NCBI GenBank assembly: GCA_002434245.1
Contig: DJJR01000040.1
Coordinates: forward strand, 1 to 52,471
Origin: Pelosinus fermentans
GTDB taxonomy: Bacteria > Bacillota > Negativicutes > DSM-13327
DNA: 52,471 nt
Direction: 5' to 3'
The notes under the pieces were generated by a model. The model saw only the letters and a list, made by a program, of their open reading frames with translations. It was not told the DNA's origin and ran no database searches. Below, piece by piece: positions 17,800 to 26,451 of this stretch. The position numbers and the translations under genes were made by a program. Every line of letters begins with the position of its first letter. Positions within the stretch are counted from its first letter, which is position 1.

Positions 17800-18831
17800 T
17801 CATGGGAATAACGCAATTTGCTTTAAGCCGCTGTCTTCATTAAAACCAAACATTACATTAAAGTTCTGCACAGCCTGCCCTGCTGCACCTTTTACTAAAT
17901 TATCAATCGCCGATACGACAATTACCCGATTGGTACGAGAATCAATGTGCCAGCCCAAATCACAGAAGTTAGACCCTCGCGTATGCTTTACAGCAGGATA
18001 CCCGCCTCGTCCTAATAGCCTGATAAAGAACTCTTGACCATACATCTTATAAAAAGCCTGATCAATCTCTTCCGGTTTTACTCCTTCTTGTAAAGTGGCA
18101 TAGCAAGTACTCAAGATTCCCCGTGACATAGGAATCAAATGGGGTGTAAAGCTGATCAGCGAGTCCTGACCGGAAAGCTCCTGCAATGCCTGTTCAATTT
18201 CAGGTGTATGACGATGCCCTGCAATGCTATACGCTTTCAGATTTTCTGACATCTCTGCCATATGAACGTTCTGACTCAGTCCGCGTCCCGCACCGGAAAC
18301 GCCTGATTTGGCATCTACCACAATATTTTTCGTATCTATTAAATGGGATTTTGCTAAAGGAGCCAAGGCCAAAATGCTAGCCGTAGTATAACAACCTGCA
18401 TTTCCAACAATGCTGGCTGTCCTGATTTGCTGACGATATAGTTCGGTCAGTCCGTATACTGCACCAGAATTACGGTGCGTATGCTCTACTTTATACCAAG
18501 CCTCATATGTGGATTCATCACGAAAACGATAATCAGCTCCTAAATCAATCACTTTTATGCCTTGCTCTGCCAATGGTCTGCCAATTGCCATGGCATGACC
18601 ATGAGGCAAACCAATAAATACCGCCTGACTATCAGCAAATTGATCAAGATCCTTCATGCTTGTTAACTTTTTATCATAAAACCCCGCCAGATGAGGATAT
18701 ATTTCTGCAATGCTCGTACCCGTGTGACTTTCTGAGGTAATCGCAGCAACCTCTACTTTCGGATGATTGCTTAAAATACGTAATAATTCCGCTCCAGCAT
18801 ACCCTGTTGCACCGATAACGCTTACTTTCAT
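17800..18831 (-). CDS. argC: N-acetyl-gamma-glutamyl-phosphate reductase
   Basis: 343 residues. It reduces acetylglutamyl phosphate to the semialdehyde with NADPH. The N-terminal IGATGYAGAELLRIL nucleotide-binding loop and the active-site Cys147 in GNAGCYTTA are both present, as are HRHTPEIEQ and the C-terminal NLVKGAAGQAVQN. It is the first gene of argCJBDFGH and its ATG follows GGGGGGGA. The promoter with ARG-box-like operators lies directly upstream. Confidence 0.97.
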   Translation of the reverse strand: MKVSVIGATGYAGAELLRILSNHPKVEVAAITSESHTGTSIAEIYPHLAGFYDKKLTSMKDLDQFADSQAVFIGLPHGHAMAIGRPLAEQGIKVIDLGADYRFRDESTYEAWYKVEHTHRNSGAVYGLTELYRQQIRTASIVGNAGCYTTASILALAPLAKSHLIDTKNIVVDAKSGVSGAGRGLSQNVHMAEMSENLKAYSIAGHRHTPEIEQALQELSGQDSLISFTPHLIPMSRGILSTCYATLQEGVKPEEIDQAFYKMYGQEFFIRLLGRGGYPAVKHTRGSNFCDLGWHIDSRTNRVIVVSAIDNLVKGAAGQAVQNFNVMFGFNEDSGLKQIALFP

Positions 18832-18850
18832 TACCGTCCCCCCCTTATAA

Positions 18851-18887
18851 TGTTATAATTATACATTATACATGCATAATGATGCAA
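18851..18887 (-). promoter_or_regulatory. argC: argC operon promoter with two overlapping ARG-box-like palindromes
   Basis: On the minus strand, TTGCAT (18882-18887) and TATAAT (18858-18863) are 18 bases apart, a good housekeeping promoter. Two palindromes overlap it: TGCATAATGATGCA (18873-18886) and TGTTATAATTATACA (18851-18865). Their centres are about 21 bases apart, the spacing of tandem ArgR operators. The sites resemble the ArgR/AhrC core TGAATAATTATTCA only partly. Repression by arginine is inferred; no argR gene is in the window. Confidence 0.6.
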
Positions 18888-18952
18888 TAACTTTTTTACG
18901 ATACTTGCCTTTATTTCTTGAATGATTTAGGTTGACCCTGTTGTCCGCCTTA

Positions 18953-21289
18953 TTATTCTCTTTCATTATAAAACAAAGATTCGATTCTATTTTTTTCATC
19001 ACAAGCTCTCATAATCTCACAGAACTTTTTAATAAGCACAGGATCAAATTGTGTTCCTGCACAGCGTTTTAGCTCCTCAATTGCCTTGTCATGAGACATA
19101 GCTTTGCGATAGGGACGATCATTTGTCATCGCATCATAAGCATCGGCAATTGCAAGTATACGGCACTCAATGGGAATATCTTCACCTGCAATACCTAATG
19201 GATAGCCGGTACCATCCCACCATTCCTGATGCTTTAAAATCCAATCGGCAATCGAAGTAAGGTCCGGTGCCGATAAGGCAATCCGCTGACCGATTTCACA
19301 ATGCCTTCGCATTTCCATGGCTTCCTCAGGAGTGAGCGGCTCTTCCTTCATTAAAATTTTCTCCGCTATACCTACCTTCCCAATGTCATGAAATTGCGCT
19401 AAAAGACGCATATCACTTATTTTTCTTTCCGATAGACCAATTGCCCTGGCAAGGCTTGATACCATATCCTGGAGGCGATCTCCGTGACCATCGGTAATAA
19501 AGTCCCGAGCTGCCAGCAGATTGACAACTTTTTGTACAATTGCACTCCGTGCTTTTTGTCCGCGGTGCAGCTTTTCCCGATACATATTATTATCTGCTTC
19601 TTTAAACAGCTCTCTCATTGTCATAGAAGGTCCGCTGCTGATAGCAAATCCGATGGATAAACTAACAGGTACATCCTGATTTGATTCATTATTGATTCGG
19701 ATTCCATTTTTTAATCGCTGGCAAGCTTCTTCCATGTGCTCTCTTGTAATATTCTCCATAATTACAACAAATTCATCACCACCGACTCTTGATACCACAT
19801 CACCATCACGAAAGCTATTCTTAAAAATATTAGCAGCATTAATGAGCATTTGGTCGCCGCTTTCATGACCTAATGTATCATTTACTAATTTTAAGCCATC
19901 CAAATCACATACCATTAAGCCGACTGCCCCGCTGCGGCGCATATCTAAGCGTCGTATTTCCTCTTCAAAATAGGATCTGGCATATAGCCCTGTAAGTGAA
20001 TCATGGAAGGTCACATAGCGCAATCGTTCTTCTGTTTTCTTGCGCTCTGATATGTCATGCGCAATAATAAAGAAAAATTGTTTTGTTCGTAAGCCAATGA
20101 GAGTCATGCGAACTTCCACATCTCGAATCTCCCCATTGGCTAGTCGATGCTTAAACTCCCATTGTCCGCTCTTTTCCTGAAATGCTTTCGTAAGCACCTC
20201 TCGTATTTCAGTTGTGGAAAGAAGATTTAGATGAGTGATCTTCATTTGCTTAAAGGTTTCCAGTGAATAGCCATAGAATTTTTGAGCCGCTTCATTGGCA
20301 TTTAGAATGTCGCAGGTCTCTGGGTCCACAAGATACATGATAACCTCTTGTTTGGTAAACATCTGCCGAAACTGCTCTTCACTTTCTATTAAACTTTCTT
20401 CACTGCAATGCAGGGATGTTTGAACTTCTCGAGAATAAATTAAAAACCATACTAAGGCAGCGGAGCAAATTGCCAGGAAACCACCAATCAGCCAAATCCA
20501 GATAAAGGCTGGGCTATATCGTTCCCAGCCTTTAATCGGTACAGCAGCTAACTGCCAAAGTCCATTAGCAACTTTTACATTTACAATCACTGGATTTTCT
20601 AAGAAGATTCCTTCCTCACCCCAAAAGACTCCGCCATCTTTACCAAGTCCATCACGACCGCGTACAGCAAACTTCAGCATAGACGACTGATCATATAGTC
20701 CGGCTTCTGCAAACAACCGCTCTTGAGACAAGGCCAAGCTAACCTGCCCCCAATAAACCGCTTCGGTTTTACCTTGGGGAGTCCAATAAATGGGCGTACG
20801 ACTAACAAGTCCTACTCCACCTTCAATCAGCTGAATGGGACCTGCAATGATCATACTTCTACTCTCTATCACCTGCTGCAACGCTCTATTTTGATCTGGC
20901 AGTAAAGACAAATCCATTCCTACCATCTTTTCGTTACCTTCCAAAGGATAGATATGAGTAATTTTATTGTTCTGAATTAAGGTAAAATTATTTATTCCAG
21001 AAAGTTGAGGCATAAATTCCGCACCAAACCGATTCACCTCTTCTTGGGTAATCTTGTGCTGAGGATCCATCTCAAGGTGAGTCAATATAAAAGCAATGAG
21101 TCCCTTTTCAAGAAACAGCCTTGCATGCAATCCACCTTCTAATCTAGCCTGGCTAGCTCTCAACTGACCTAACACTTCTGCCCGGACCTTTTCTTGATAT
21201 TGCTGTTGTTCACTCTTTGTAAAAACATACACGCCAAAAAGAATGGTAGCCATAGTTAGGAAAGCTAAAAAAGAAGCTTTTAGTTTCAT
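18953..21289 (-). CDS. Membrane CHASE-PAS-GGDEF-HD-GYP cyclic-di-GMP signalling protein
   Basis: 778 residues. A first membrane helix (about 5-22) is followed by a CHASE-like sensor region (about 35-255), a second membrane helix (IWIWLIGGFLAICSAALVWF), a PAS domain (EEQFRQMF..DILNANEAAQKFYGYS), a GGDEF domain and an HD-GYP domain. GGDEF at residues 503-507 is intact, with an RDGD inhibitory site five residues before it. The HD-GYP domain keeps HDIGK (H634) and the GYP triplet (695-697), with HQEWWDG in place of the usual HHE. Both synthesis and breakdown of cyclic-di-GMP are thus possible in one protein. The start at 21289 is chosen because GGAGG lies six bases upstream; a GTG four codons earlier overlaps that site. 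Confidence 0.93.
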   Translation of the reverse strand: MKLKASFLAFLTMATILFGVYVFTKSEQQQYQEKVRAEVLGQLRASQARLEGGLHARLFLEKGLIAFILTHLEMDPQHKITQEEVNRFGAEFMPQLSGINNFTLIQNNKITHIYPLEGNEKMVGMDLSLLPDQNRALQQVIESRSMIIAGPIQLIEGGVGLVSRTPIYWTPQGKTEAVYWGQVSLALSQERLFAEAGLYDQSSMLKFAVRGRDGLGKDGGVFWGEEGIFLENPVIVNVKVANGLWQLAAVPIKGWERYSPAFIWIWLIGGFLAICSAALVWFLIYSREVQTSLHCSEESLIESEEQFRQMFTKQEVIMYLVDPETCDILNANEAAQKFYGYSLETFKQMKITHLNLLSTTEIREVLTKAFQEKSGQWEFKHRLANGEIRDVEVRMTLIGLRTKQFFFIIAHDISERKKTEERLRYVTFHDSLTGLYARSYFEEEIRRLDMRRSGAVGLMVCDLDGLKLVNDTLGHESGDQMLINAANIFKNSFRDGDVVSRVGGDEFVVIMENITREHMEEACQRLKNGIRINNESNQDVPVSLSIGFAISSGPSMTMRELFKEADNNMYREKLHRGQKARSAIVQKVVNLLAARDFITDGHGDRLQDMVSSLARAIGLSERKISDMRLLAQFHDIGKVGIAEKILMKEEPLTPEEAMEMRRHCEIGQRIALSAPDLTSIADWILKHQEWWDGTGYPLGIAGEDIPIECRILAIADAYDAMTNDRPYRKAMSHDKAIEELKRCAGTQFDPVLIKKFCEIMRACDEKNRIESLFYNERE

Positions 21290-21483
21290 CTTCGCCTCCA
21301 CAACAATTTATAGTCTCTGCTGTCATTTAAATCGAAAGAATAAGGTCACGACATTTAGTAGAATATTGATAGAATGAATCACTGTCACATATATGCTCTA
21401 TTTTCGACAATTTTCCCTAAAACCCTGCGTTTTTTTCAAGCAAAAAAATAGTATGCCATTGGTTTTATTCTCATGAAAATGAA

Positions 21484-21511
21484 GGAACCACTCTACCTGA
21501 AGAGTAGTTCC
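21484..21511 (-). terminator. Terminator-like hairpin after the YbaK gene
   Basis: The stem GGAACCACTCT / AGAGTAGTTCC has one mismatch and a 6-base loop, with a T-rich tail on the minus strand. It lies in the 351-base gap 21290-21640, which otherwise holds only AT-rich sequence and presumably the promoter of the GGDEF gene. I saw no small gene there. Confidence 0.6.
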
Positions 21512-21640
21512 TAAACTGAAATTTATCATATGTGTCATATAATAAACTAAAGAATCCTTGCTTCATATTTTATATCAACTACTAGCCATTATTATACAAT
21601 ATCTTCCTAGGCAATGACAAATATAAGTGCATAAATCGAT

Positions 21641-22099
21641 TTAACAACAAACGTCGATAATTTTGGCTCCTGTAATTTCACATAAACGATCTGGACTTAC
21701 AGGCAGGGCAGAATTAGCAGTCCCTGCAGCTGCATACACCGTATCAAAATCCCATAAACTTTGATCGAGATACAAGGAAATATCGCTTATTAACCCGATG
21801 GGTGATACACCACCTGGTAAAAAACCAGTAGCATCTTCCACCGTCTTCGCATCTGCAAAACGAATCTTTTTAGCCTCTAATTCTTTGGCTAACTTTTTTG
21901 TATTGATCTTCTTATCTCCGCAGGTTACTACTAATACAGGTTGTCTATCTGCAAGAAATACCAAGGTTTTAGCAATTTGTGCCGGCGCAACTCCTAATGC
22001 CTGAGCAGCTAAATCCGCTGTATGCGTACTTGTATCAAATAAAACTATTTTTAAATCAGGATAGTGACTTACGAATTCTTTAACACGTTCTAATGGCAT
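21641..22099 (-). CDS. YbaK/EbsC-family aminoacyl-tRNA deacylase
   Basis: 152 residues. The YbaK domain covers the whole protein: an AKTLVF segment with the catalytic-type lysine near residue 45, a GDKKIN strand-turn, and the FLPGGVSPIG loop near 95-105. Relatives clear mischarged tRNAs (ProX, YbaK) in trans. The exact specificity, Cys-tRNA(Pro) or another, cannot be read from sequence. AAAGGAGAG precedes the ATG. It is a stand-alone gene flanked by hairpins. Confidence 0.88.
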   Translation of the reverse strand: MPLERVKEFVSHYPDLKIVLFDTSTHTADLAAQALGVAPAQIAKTLVFLADRQPVLVVTCGDKKINTKKLAKELEAKKIRFADAKTVEDATGFLPGGVSPIGLISDISLYLDQSLWDFDTVYAAAGTANSALPVSPDRLCEITGAKIIDVCC

Positions 22100-22223
22100 C
22101 GCTTCTTCTCTCCTTTTATAAGCAACAACATGAGCAGGCGTCTAAATCTTTTTTTTAATGATTATATAAAAAAAGTTAAATTCCTGCTTTATATTGTATC
22201 ATATACTTTTATTTTCATTATAG

Positions 22224-22260
22224 CAAATACTCTATAATCTAAAAGATTATAGAGTATTTG
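22224..22260 (-). terminator. Strong terminator after the LigB/MEMO-like gene
   Basis: A perfect 16-bp stem (CAAATACTCTATAATC and its complement) closes on a TAAAA loop. It lies 30 bases after the stop of the gene at 22291. The stem itself is AT-rich. Confidence 0.75.
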
Positions 22261-22290
22261 ACCGCCATTTCCATATTTCCTTTTCTATTC

Positions 22291-23148
22291 TCAATGTTTT
22301 GCACCGGCTGTCTCTTTTGGCTTGTGTTGAAGGGTGATTAAAGATACCCCATAGCCAATGCCAAGAGGTGCCTCATAGGATAGGGTTTCTCCAGTAGCAT
22401 TAAGACCACCCACCACACCCATTAAAAAAAAGATTGACCGCATGCTGCATTCTTTTGCAGCGGCTACTACCTCTCGGTCCATTTGCAATAGTGCTTTTAT
22501 ATTTAGCTTTTCAACTGCCTCCATAACCTTGTGGTCAAACTCACGCCCCTTAGCTTGATCACTTAATGTATTATCAGCTGGCACGCAATGAGACAAGTTG
22601 CCAGAGGCAATGACTGCAACCCGTTTATCTACAGAAGCAATCGCAGCTTGCACCGCTTTGCCAAAAGTATACACTTCTTCATAGGATAACATCCCCACTG
22701 AAATATGTACTAATTGCCCTTTAAACCCTGCTTTTGTCAAGTAATACAGAGGCACAAGTGCTCCATGATCTAATTCTAAACGAATTCCATGATTCTTGGC
22801 TTCATCATCTGTCAATTCGACTATGTTCACACCTAAACGATCGGCTTTTTTTAATATATGCCGCACAAGTAATCCATCTGTTTCAAACCCTAGAACAACA
22901 TCAGGAGCACCAAAAGCGGCAAAGTTCCCTTTAAGCCTGGGATGGACACTGATACTTACCGCATCTTCAAACGCAGGGCCATGAGGTGTAATTAAAATAA
23001 TCGTTTGGGGATTACATTCCTTAATCTTTTTTGCAGCTTCAACAGCAGCGGCAACTGTATTTTTTATTTTATCCAGCTCGTCATTCCCCACTTCTGGAAT
23101 CATACTAGAAGGATGAGGCATAAGAGCACAAATTTCTAAATTTTTCAT
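22291..23148 (-). CDS. LigB-type extradiol dioxygenase-like protein (AmmeMemoRadiSam-associated)
   Basis: 285 residues. It resembles the class III extradiol dioxygenase B-subunit fold: MPHPSSMIPEVG at the N terminus, TPHGPAFEDAV, a LDHGALVPLYYL block and ASGNLSHC. Histidines near 12, 55 and in LDHG are the expected iron ligands. In many Firmicutes this fold is fused to, or next to, AMMECR1 and a radical-SAM protein, but here neither is present, so it stands alone. The substrate is unknown and a ring-cleavage role should not be assumed. AAAGGAG lies before the ATG. Confidence 0.8.
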   Translation of the reverse strand: MKNLEICALMPHPSSMIPEVGNDELDKIKNTVAAAVEAAKKIKECNPQTIILITPHGPAFEDAVSISVHPRLKGNFAAFGAPDVVLGFETDGLLVRHILKKADRLGVNIVELTDDEAKNHGIRLELDHGALVPLYYLTKAGFKGQLVHISVGMLSYEEVYTFGKAVQAAIASVDKRVAVIASGNLSHCVPADNTLSDQAKGREFDHKVMEAVEKLNIKALLQMDREVVAAAKECSMRSIFFLMGVVGGLNATGETLSYEAPLGIGYGVSLITLQHKPKETAGAKH

Positions 23149-23281
23149 ATAAACGGCTCCTTTTTCGTCTTTAGAAAATACTAATCATCGTGTGAATCTT
23201 CCATGCATTTTAACTATCACGTCCAAAGGATACGTGCAGCCGCAACACTGCTAAAGTCGATCTCTCCTGCATTACTCTTCT

Positions 23282-24004
23282 TTATCTTGCCGCATTTTTA
23301 TAGAAATGATACGCCAATGCCTTTGCAATATTCTCCACCATCTTCTGTTGGTAATGATCATCTGCTAATAAAGATGCTTCTTCCTTATTGGTTAAATATC
23401 CTGCTTCAACTAACACACCCGGTATATTGATTTCATTCAATAATAAAATGTGCAAATCCTCTTTTACCTGACGTTTATTTCCTGGGGGAAACTCTTTTAA
23501 TACATGCTGCAGCCGTGTTGCCAATGCCTTATTCATCTCAAATTTAGGATTATAAAATACTTGTGCACCTGATAAACTAGCTCCTCGATACGCATTGCAA
23601 TGAATGCTTACATACAGCTCTGCACCTGAATGATTAATGATCTTAGCACGTTCTAATAAATCATTGCGTTTACCGCCCTTGCCTTTCGTATAATAATCCA
23701 CATCGGCTTCTCTTGTGAGTATAACCTTTGCCCCATATTGCTCTAGAAGACTCGCTAATTTCGTCGAAATGGTTAAGGTAATTTCTTTCTCGTCTACATT
23801 ATTGGCATTTGCCCCACTATCAATGCCACCGTGCCCAGGATCAATCGCAATCGTATGCCCAGCCAATACTGACATGTCCACATTTTCAAAATCATCACCT
23901 ATTATATACTGCATTGCTAAAAAATGAAGTACAACCATAGTAACACTTAGCATGATGACTCTCTTCACACTGGCTTTTCGAACCAAAATGAGTCTCATAT
24001 ACAC
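23282..24004 (-). CDS. cwlD: N-acetylmuramoyl-L-alanine amidase, CwlD-type
   Basis: About 240 residues. A basic N terminus and one membrane anchor (VIMLSVTMVVLHFLAMQYI) precede an Amidase_3 domain. The zinc site is formed by His in AIDPGHGGIDSGA, the first Glu in the KEITLTI region and His in SIHCNA, and the catalytic Glu is in VEAGYLTNKEEA. The size and anchor match the spore-cortex amidase CwlD, which helps make muramic-delta-lactam. The start is uncertain: GTG at 24004 has GGGAG six bases upstream, while ATG at 23998 and TTG at 24010 are alternatives. Its presence suggests a spore former. Confidence 0.88.
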   Translation of the reverse strand: MYMRLILVRKASVKRVIMLSVTMVVLHFLAMQYIIGDDFENVDMSVLAGHTIAIDPGHGGIDSGANANNVDEKEITLTISTKLASLLEQYGAKVILTREADVDYYTKGKGGKRNDLLERAKIINHSGAELYVSIHCNAYRGASLSGAQVFYNPKFEMNKALATRLQHVLKEFPPGNKRQVKEDLHILLLNEINIPGVLVEAGYLTNKEEASLLADDHYQQKMVENIAKALAYHFYKNAAR

Positions 24005-24216
24005 GAACAACTCCCTGCTTTCAAAAACTCCTTTACCCCATGACTAGGCCGCTCTAATTGCGACTAAGATTGGTAATGAAGCATTAACTCCATTACCAGT
24101 CAAATCTTCTTTATATCCTTATGCTTCCCTTTTTAGAATTATACAAGGAAAGCACATATAGCCAAACACCATATAGTGAGGTAAAATAACATTAATGAAT
24201 CATAAGGAGGGTACCA

Positions 24217-24981
24217 ATGAGGTTTCGTAGATTGCTATTACTCTCGATACTATTATTTGCACTATCCTTTGGATGGGCTGGCGGCACCGATTACATAAAA
24301 GGACTTCTTCCTGCAATCCCCTCATCCCAAAGAATCACTACTCATTTAGCAAGTTCGTGGGAGCGCACCTATCGCATGATTGCTCTAAAAAGTGCTGTCA
24401 ATGAAAAACTCAATAAGACAAATTATATCACCATACAATATATTCCTCTGGCTATGCAGCAAAGTATTATTGCAGTAGAAGACAACCGATTTTACCGCCA
24501 TTACGGCTTTGATATTGAAGGTATCCTAAGAGCCATGCTAGTGAACATGCAAGCAGGCGGCTTTTCTGAAGGCGGGAGTACGATCACACAGCAGCTGATT
24601 AAAAACTTATTTCTTACCCAAGAAAAAACCTATGGCCGCAAGGCTGAAGAATTTCTTCTCGCCATGAATATGGAACTGCGGTATTCAAAGGAAGAAATAT
24701 TAGAAATGTATTTGAATACAATTTACTTTGGATCTGGTGCTTATGGCATAGGAGATGCAGCAAAAATATACTTTGACAAGGCTCCTGTTAATCTTACGTT
24801 AGCAGAATGTTCTCTACTCGCAGGTCTCCCCACCGCACCTTCTCTTAATTCTCCATATGTAGATTTTAATGCAGCAAAACAAAGACAAGCCATTGTGCTG
24901 TCTGCCATGGCTCGCCAAGGATATATCGGCTCTCAAACAGCAGAGGAAACAAGACTTACCCCAATTAAACTGGCGAAGTAA
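24217..24981 (+). CDS. Monofunctional glycosyltransferase 51 (peptidoglycan transglycosylase)
   Basis: 254 residues. One N-terminal membrane anchor (LLLLSILLFALSFGW) precedes a GT51 domain. The catalytic glutamate lies in IIAVEDNRFYRHYGFD, followed by EGGSTITQQLIKN, the RKAEE motif and EILEMYLNTIYFGSGAYGI. No transpeptidase domain follows, so it polymerises lipid II into glycan strands without cross-linking. AAGGAGG lies eight bases before the ATG. It is one of the few plus-strand genes and is convergent with the secreted protein at 25040, sharing a bidirectional terminator. Confidence 0.94.
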   Translation: MRFRRLLLLSILLFALSFGWAGGTDYIKGLLPAIPSSQRITTHLASSWERTYRMIALKSAVNEKLNKTNYITIQYIPLAMQQSIIAVEDNRFYRHYGFDIEGILRAMLVNMQAGGFSEGGSTITQQLIKNLFLTQEKTYGRKAEEFLLAMNMELRYSKEEILEMYLNTIYFGSGAYGIGDAAKIYFDKAPVNLTLAECSLLAGLPTAPSLNSPYVDFNAAKQRQAIVLSAMARQGYIGSQTAEETRLTPIKLAK

Positions 24982-24988
24982 CGTAAAA

Positions 24989-25015
24989 AACATTTTGAAC
25001 CGCGAAGGCGCGAAG
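24989..25015. repeat. Half copy of the dispersed GAACCGC palindromic repeat
   Basis: ATTTTGAACCGCGAAGGCGC followed by GAAG resembles the left arm of the repeats at 31434, 33776 and 36462. No right arm is present; the terminator at 25016 follows at once. Confidence 0.55.
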
Positions 25016-25040
25016 AAAAAGAGGCCAATGGCCTCTTTTT
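25016..25040. terminator. Bidirectional terminator
   Basis: AAAAAGAGGCC-AAT-GGCCTCTTTTT forms a GC-rich stem with A and T tracts on the two sides. It serves both the plus-strand transglycosylase and the minus-strand gene ending at 25040. Confidence 0.92.
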
Positions 25041-25696
25041 TAGTTAAAATAATTTTTGATCGGTTTCCACTCTGGGTTACCTGTATCCATTTTGTCATGC
25101 ACTGTTGTGCGGGAAGCGCGCTCAATAATAAATTCCCTAATATATGTATCTTCATCAATATTCTCAATATCTTTAATCAGACGACCTTCATCTTGAATGT
25201 TGAAGGCAATCAGCGTATAATATTTGCCTCCTGACAATTCTCTAATGAGGATACCCATGCCTACAGGGGACTCCCCTTCTTGGAAATTTCGGCTTATTGC
25301 GCTGTGAGTTGCAAAAAAATTAGCTTTTGGTGCTTGTGTCAATGCATACACTTCAGGGAAGTATAATTTAAACTCTTTAATTGTAATTGGCATATCTGGG
25401 GTAAATCGCTGGGCTGCCACTACTGCATCAGGCTTATTATTTGCATACATGACTTCCATCTGTACGCCTATTCCATGGCGGCTAAAAGAATAACGATACG
25501 ATCCAGCTTTTGCTTTTTTATAACCTTTTTCTTCCCAATCGGCTCTTGTCCACAACTGATTGTCAGAATCAATCACTAAGCGATAGTCGCCATATTGCTG
25601 CTGAATCGAATCCCTGTTGTCATCCAAGCCAGCAAAGGCTACGCTAGAGAGCATCAACAACATTGAAAAAACTAGCATTACTATGATTCTTCTCAT
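25040..25696 (-). CDS. Secreted protein of unknown function
   Basis: 218 residues. There is a clear signal peptide (MRRIIVMLVFSMLLMLSSVAFA, with cleavage after AFA). The mature part is rich in charged and aromatic residues (QQYGDYRLVIDSDNQLWTRADW, and a C-terminal WKPIKNYF) with no motif I recognise. An A-x-A cleavage site without a lipobox cysteine suggests a soluble exported protein. It is convergent with the transglycosylase, but a shared function is not shown. Confidence 0.75.
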   Translation of the reverse strand: MRRIIVMLVFSMLLMLSSVAFAGLDDNRDSIQQQYGDYRLVIDSDNQLWTRADWEEKGYKKAKAGSYRYSFSRHGIGVQMEVMYANNKPDAVVAAQRFTPDMPITIKEFKLYFPEVYALTQAPKANFFATHSAISRNFQEGESPVGMGILIRELSGGKYYTLIAFNIQDEGRLIKDIENIDEDTYIREFIIERASRTTVHDKMDTGNPEWKPIKNYFN

Positions 25697-25848
25697 AAAC
25701 TAACTCCTTTTCATTCTTATATCATTACTCTTTATTATTATACCTTACCTGTCATATTTCCTGCTGCACAGAAGAAAAATACTCCCGCGTCCCTTTGTTA
25801 CCACGATAAAAATTCAATCAAATTTACTAATAAGAGCGAATACTGTCT

Positions 25849-25947
25849 TTAAACGCGATCCGAATGAGTTAGCCAATAGATACACAACGCAGCAGTGATA
25901 ATGATAATACATCCTATTTCAAGCGCATCAGGCACATCCAGCCACAT
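25849..25947 (-). CDS. 32-residue single-pass membrane peptide
   Basis: The frame reads MWLDVPDALEIGCIIIITAA and then LCIYWLTHSDRV. GGAGGGGAGATA lies directly before the ATG at 25947, an excellent ribosome binding site. Residues about 9-26 are hydrophobic and the C-terminal end is charged, as in small membrane proteins and some type I toxins. It lies in the otherwise gene-poor stretch 25697-26179; the rest of that stretch shows nothing else I can name. Confidence 0.6.
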   Translation of the reverse strand: MWLDVPDALEIGCIIIITAALCIYWLTHSDRV

Positions 25948-26179
25948 TATCTCCCCTCCGTCATTTTGAATACACTTTTTATATACATACTTTATTTATC
26001 ATTTTTTTATAACATAATTTTAAAATAAAAAAGACCGCCCACCAAAAGATAAGACGGAGGTTAAATAATCTATTAAAACATACTCAGCAGCTTCACAAAA
26101 AAGACAACCATATCTCCTAGAAAAGAGCTGTATAAAGTAAATTATTTTGCTGCATGCTAAATTAAAAAGGAGTGTTATT

Positions 26180-26320
26180 GTGCTTTCTGCCAGTAGCGAG
26201 TCTAAATGTATGAAATGTGATTCTTGCGGTCAGGAAAGGGAATGTTTTATACAAAAAAAACACAATAATGAACAGGCATTATGTGTCTATTGTCTATCTG
26301 CGATCTATTGCTATTTATAA
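26180..26320 (+). CDS. 46-residue cysteine-rich mini-protein
   Basis: Starting with GTG seven bases after AAGGAG, the frame encodes seven cysteines, including CMKCDSC, GQERECF and LCVYC. Two CxxC pairs suggest a small zinc ribbon. It has no signal peptide and no recognised family. It is followed about 130 bases later by another small plus-strand gene. Confidence 0.6.
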   Translation: MLSASSESKCMKCDSCGQERECFIQKKHNNEQALCVYCLSAIYCYL

Positions 26321-26451
26321 ATTAAAGAACCACCTTCGTTAAAAAAGCGATTTTTCACCCATTATTATGGAATGTAACGAATCGGTACAAAATCAATCCT
26401 CCTGAATATATTAGAAGTGTTAACACGGAAAGATTAGGAGGGGAAAAAACC

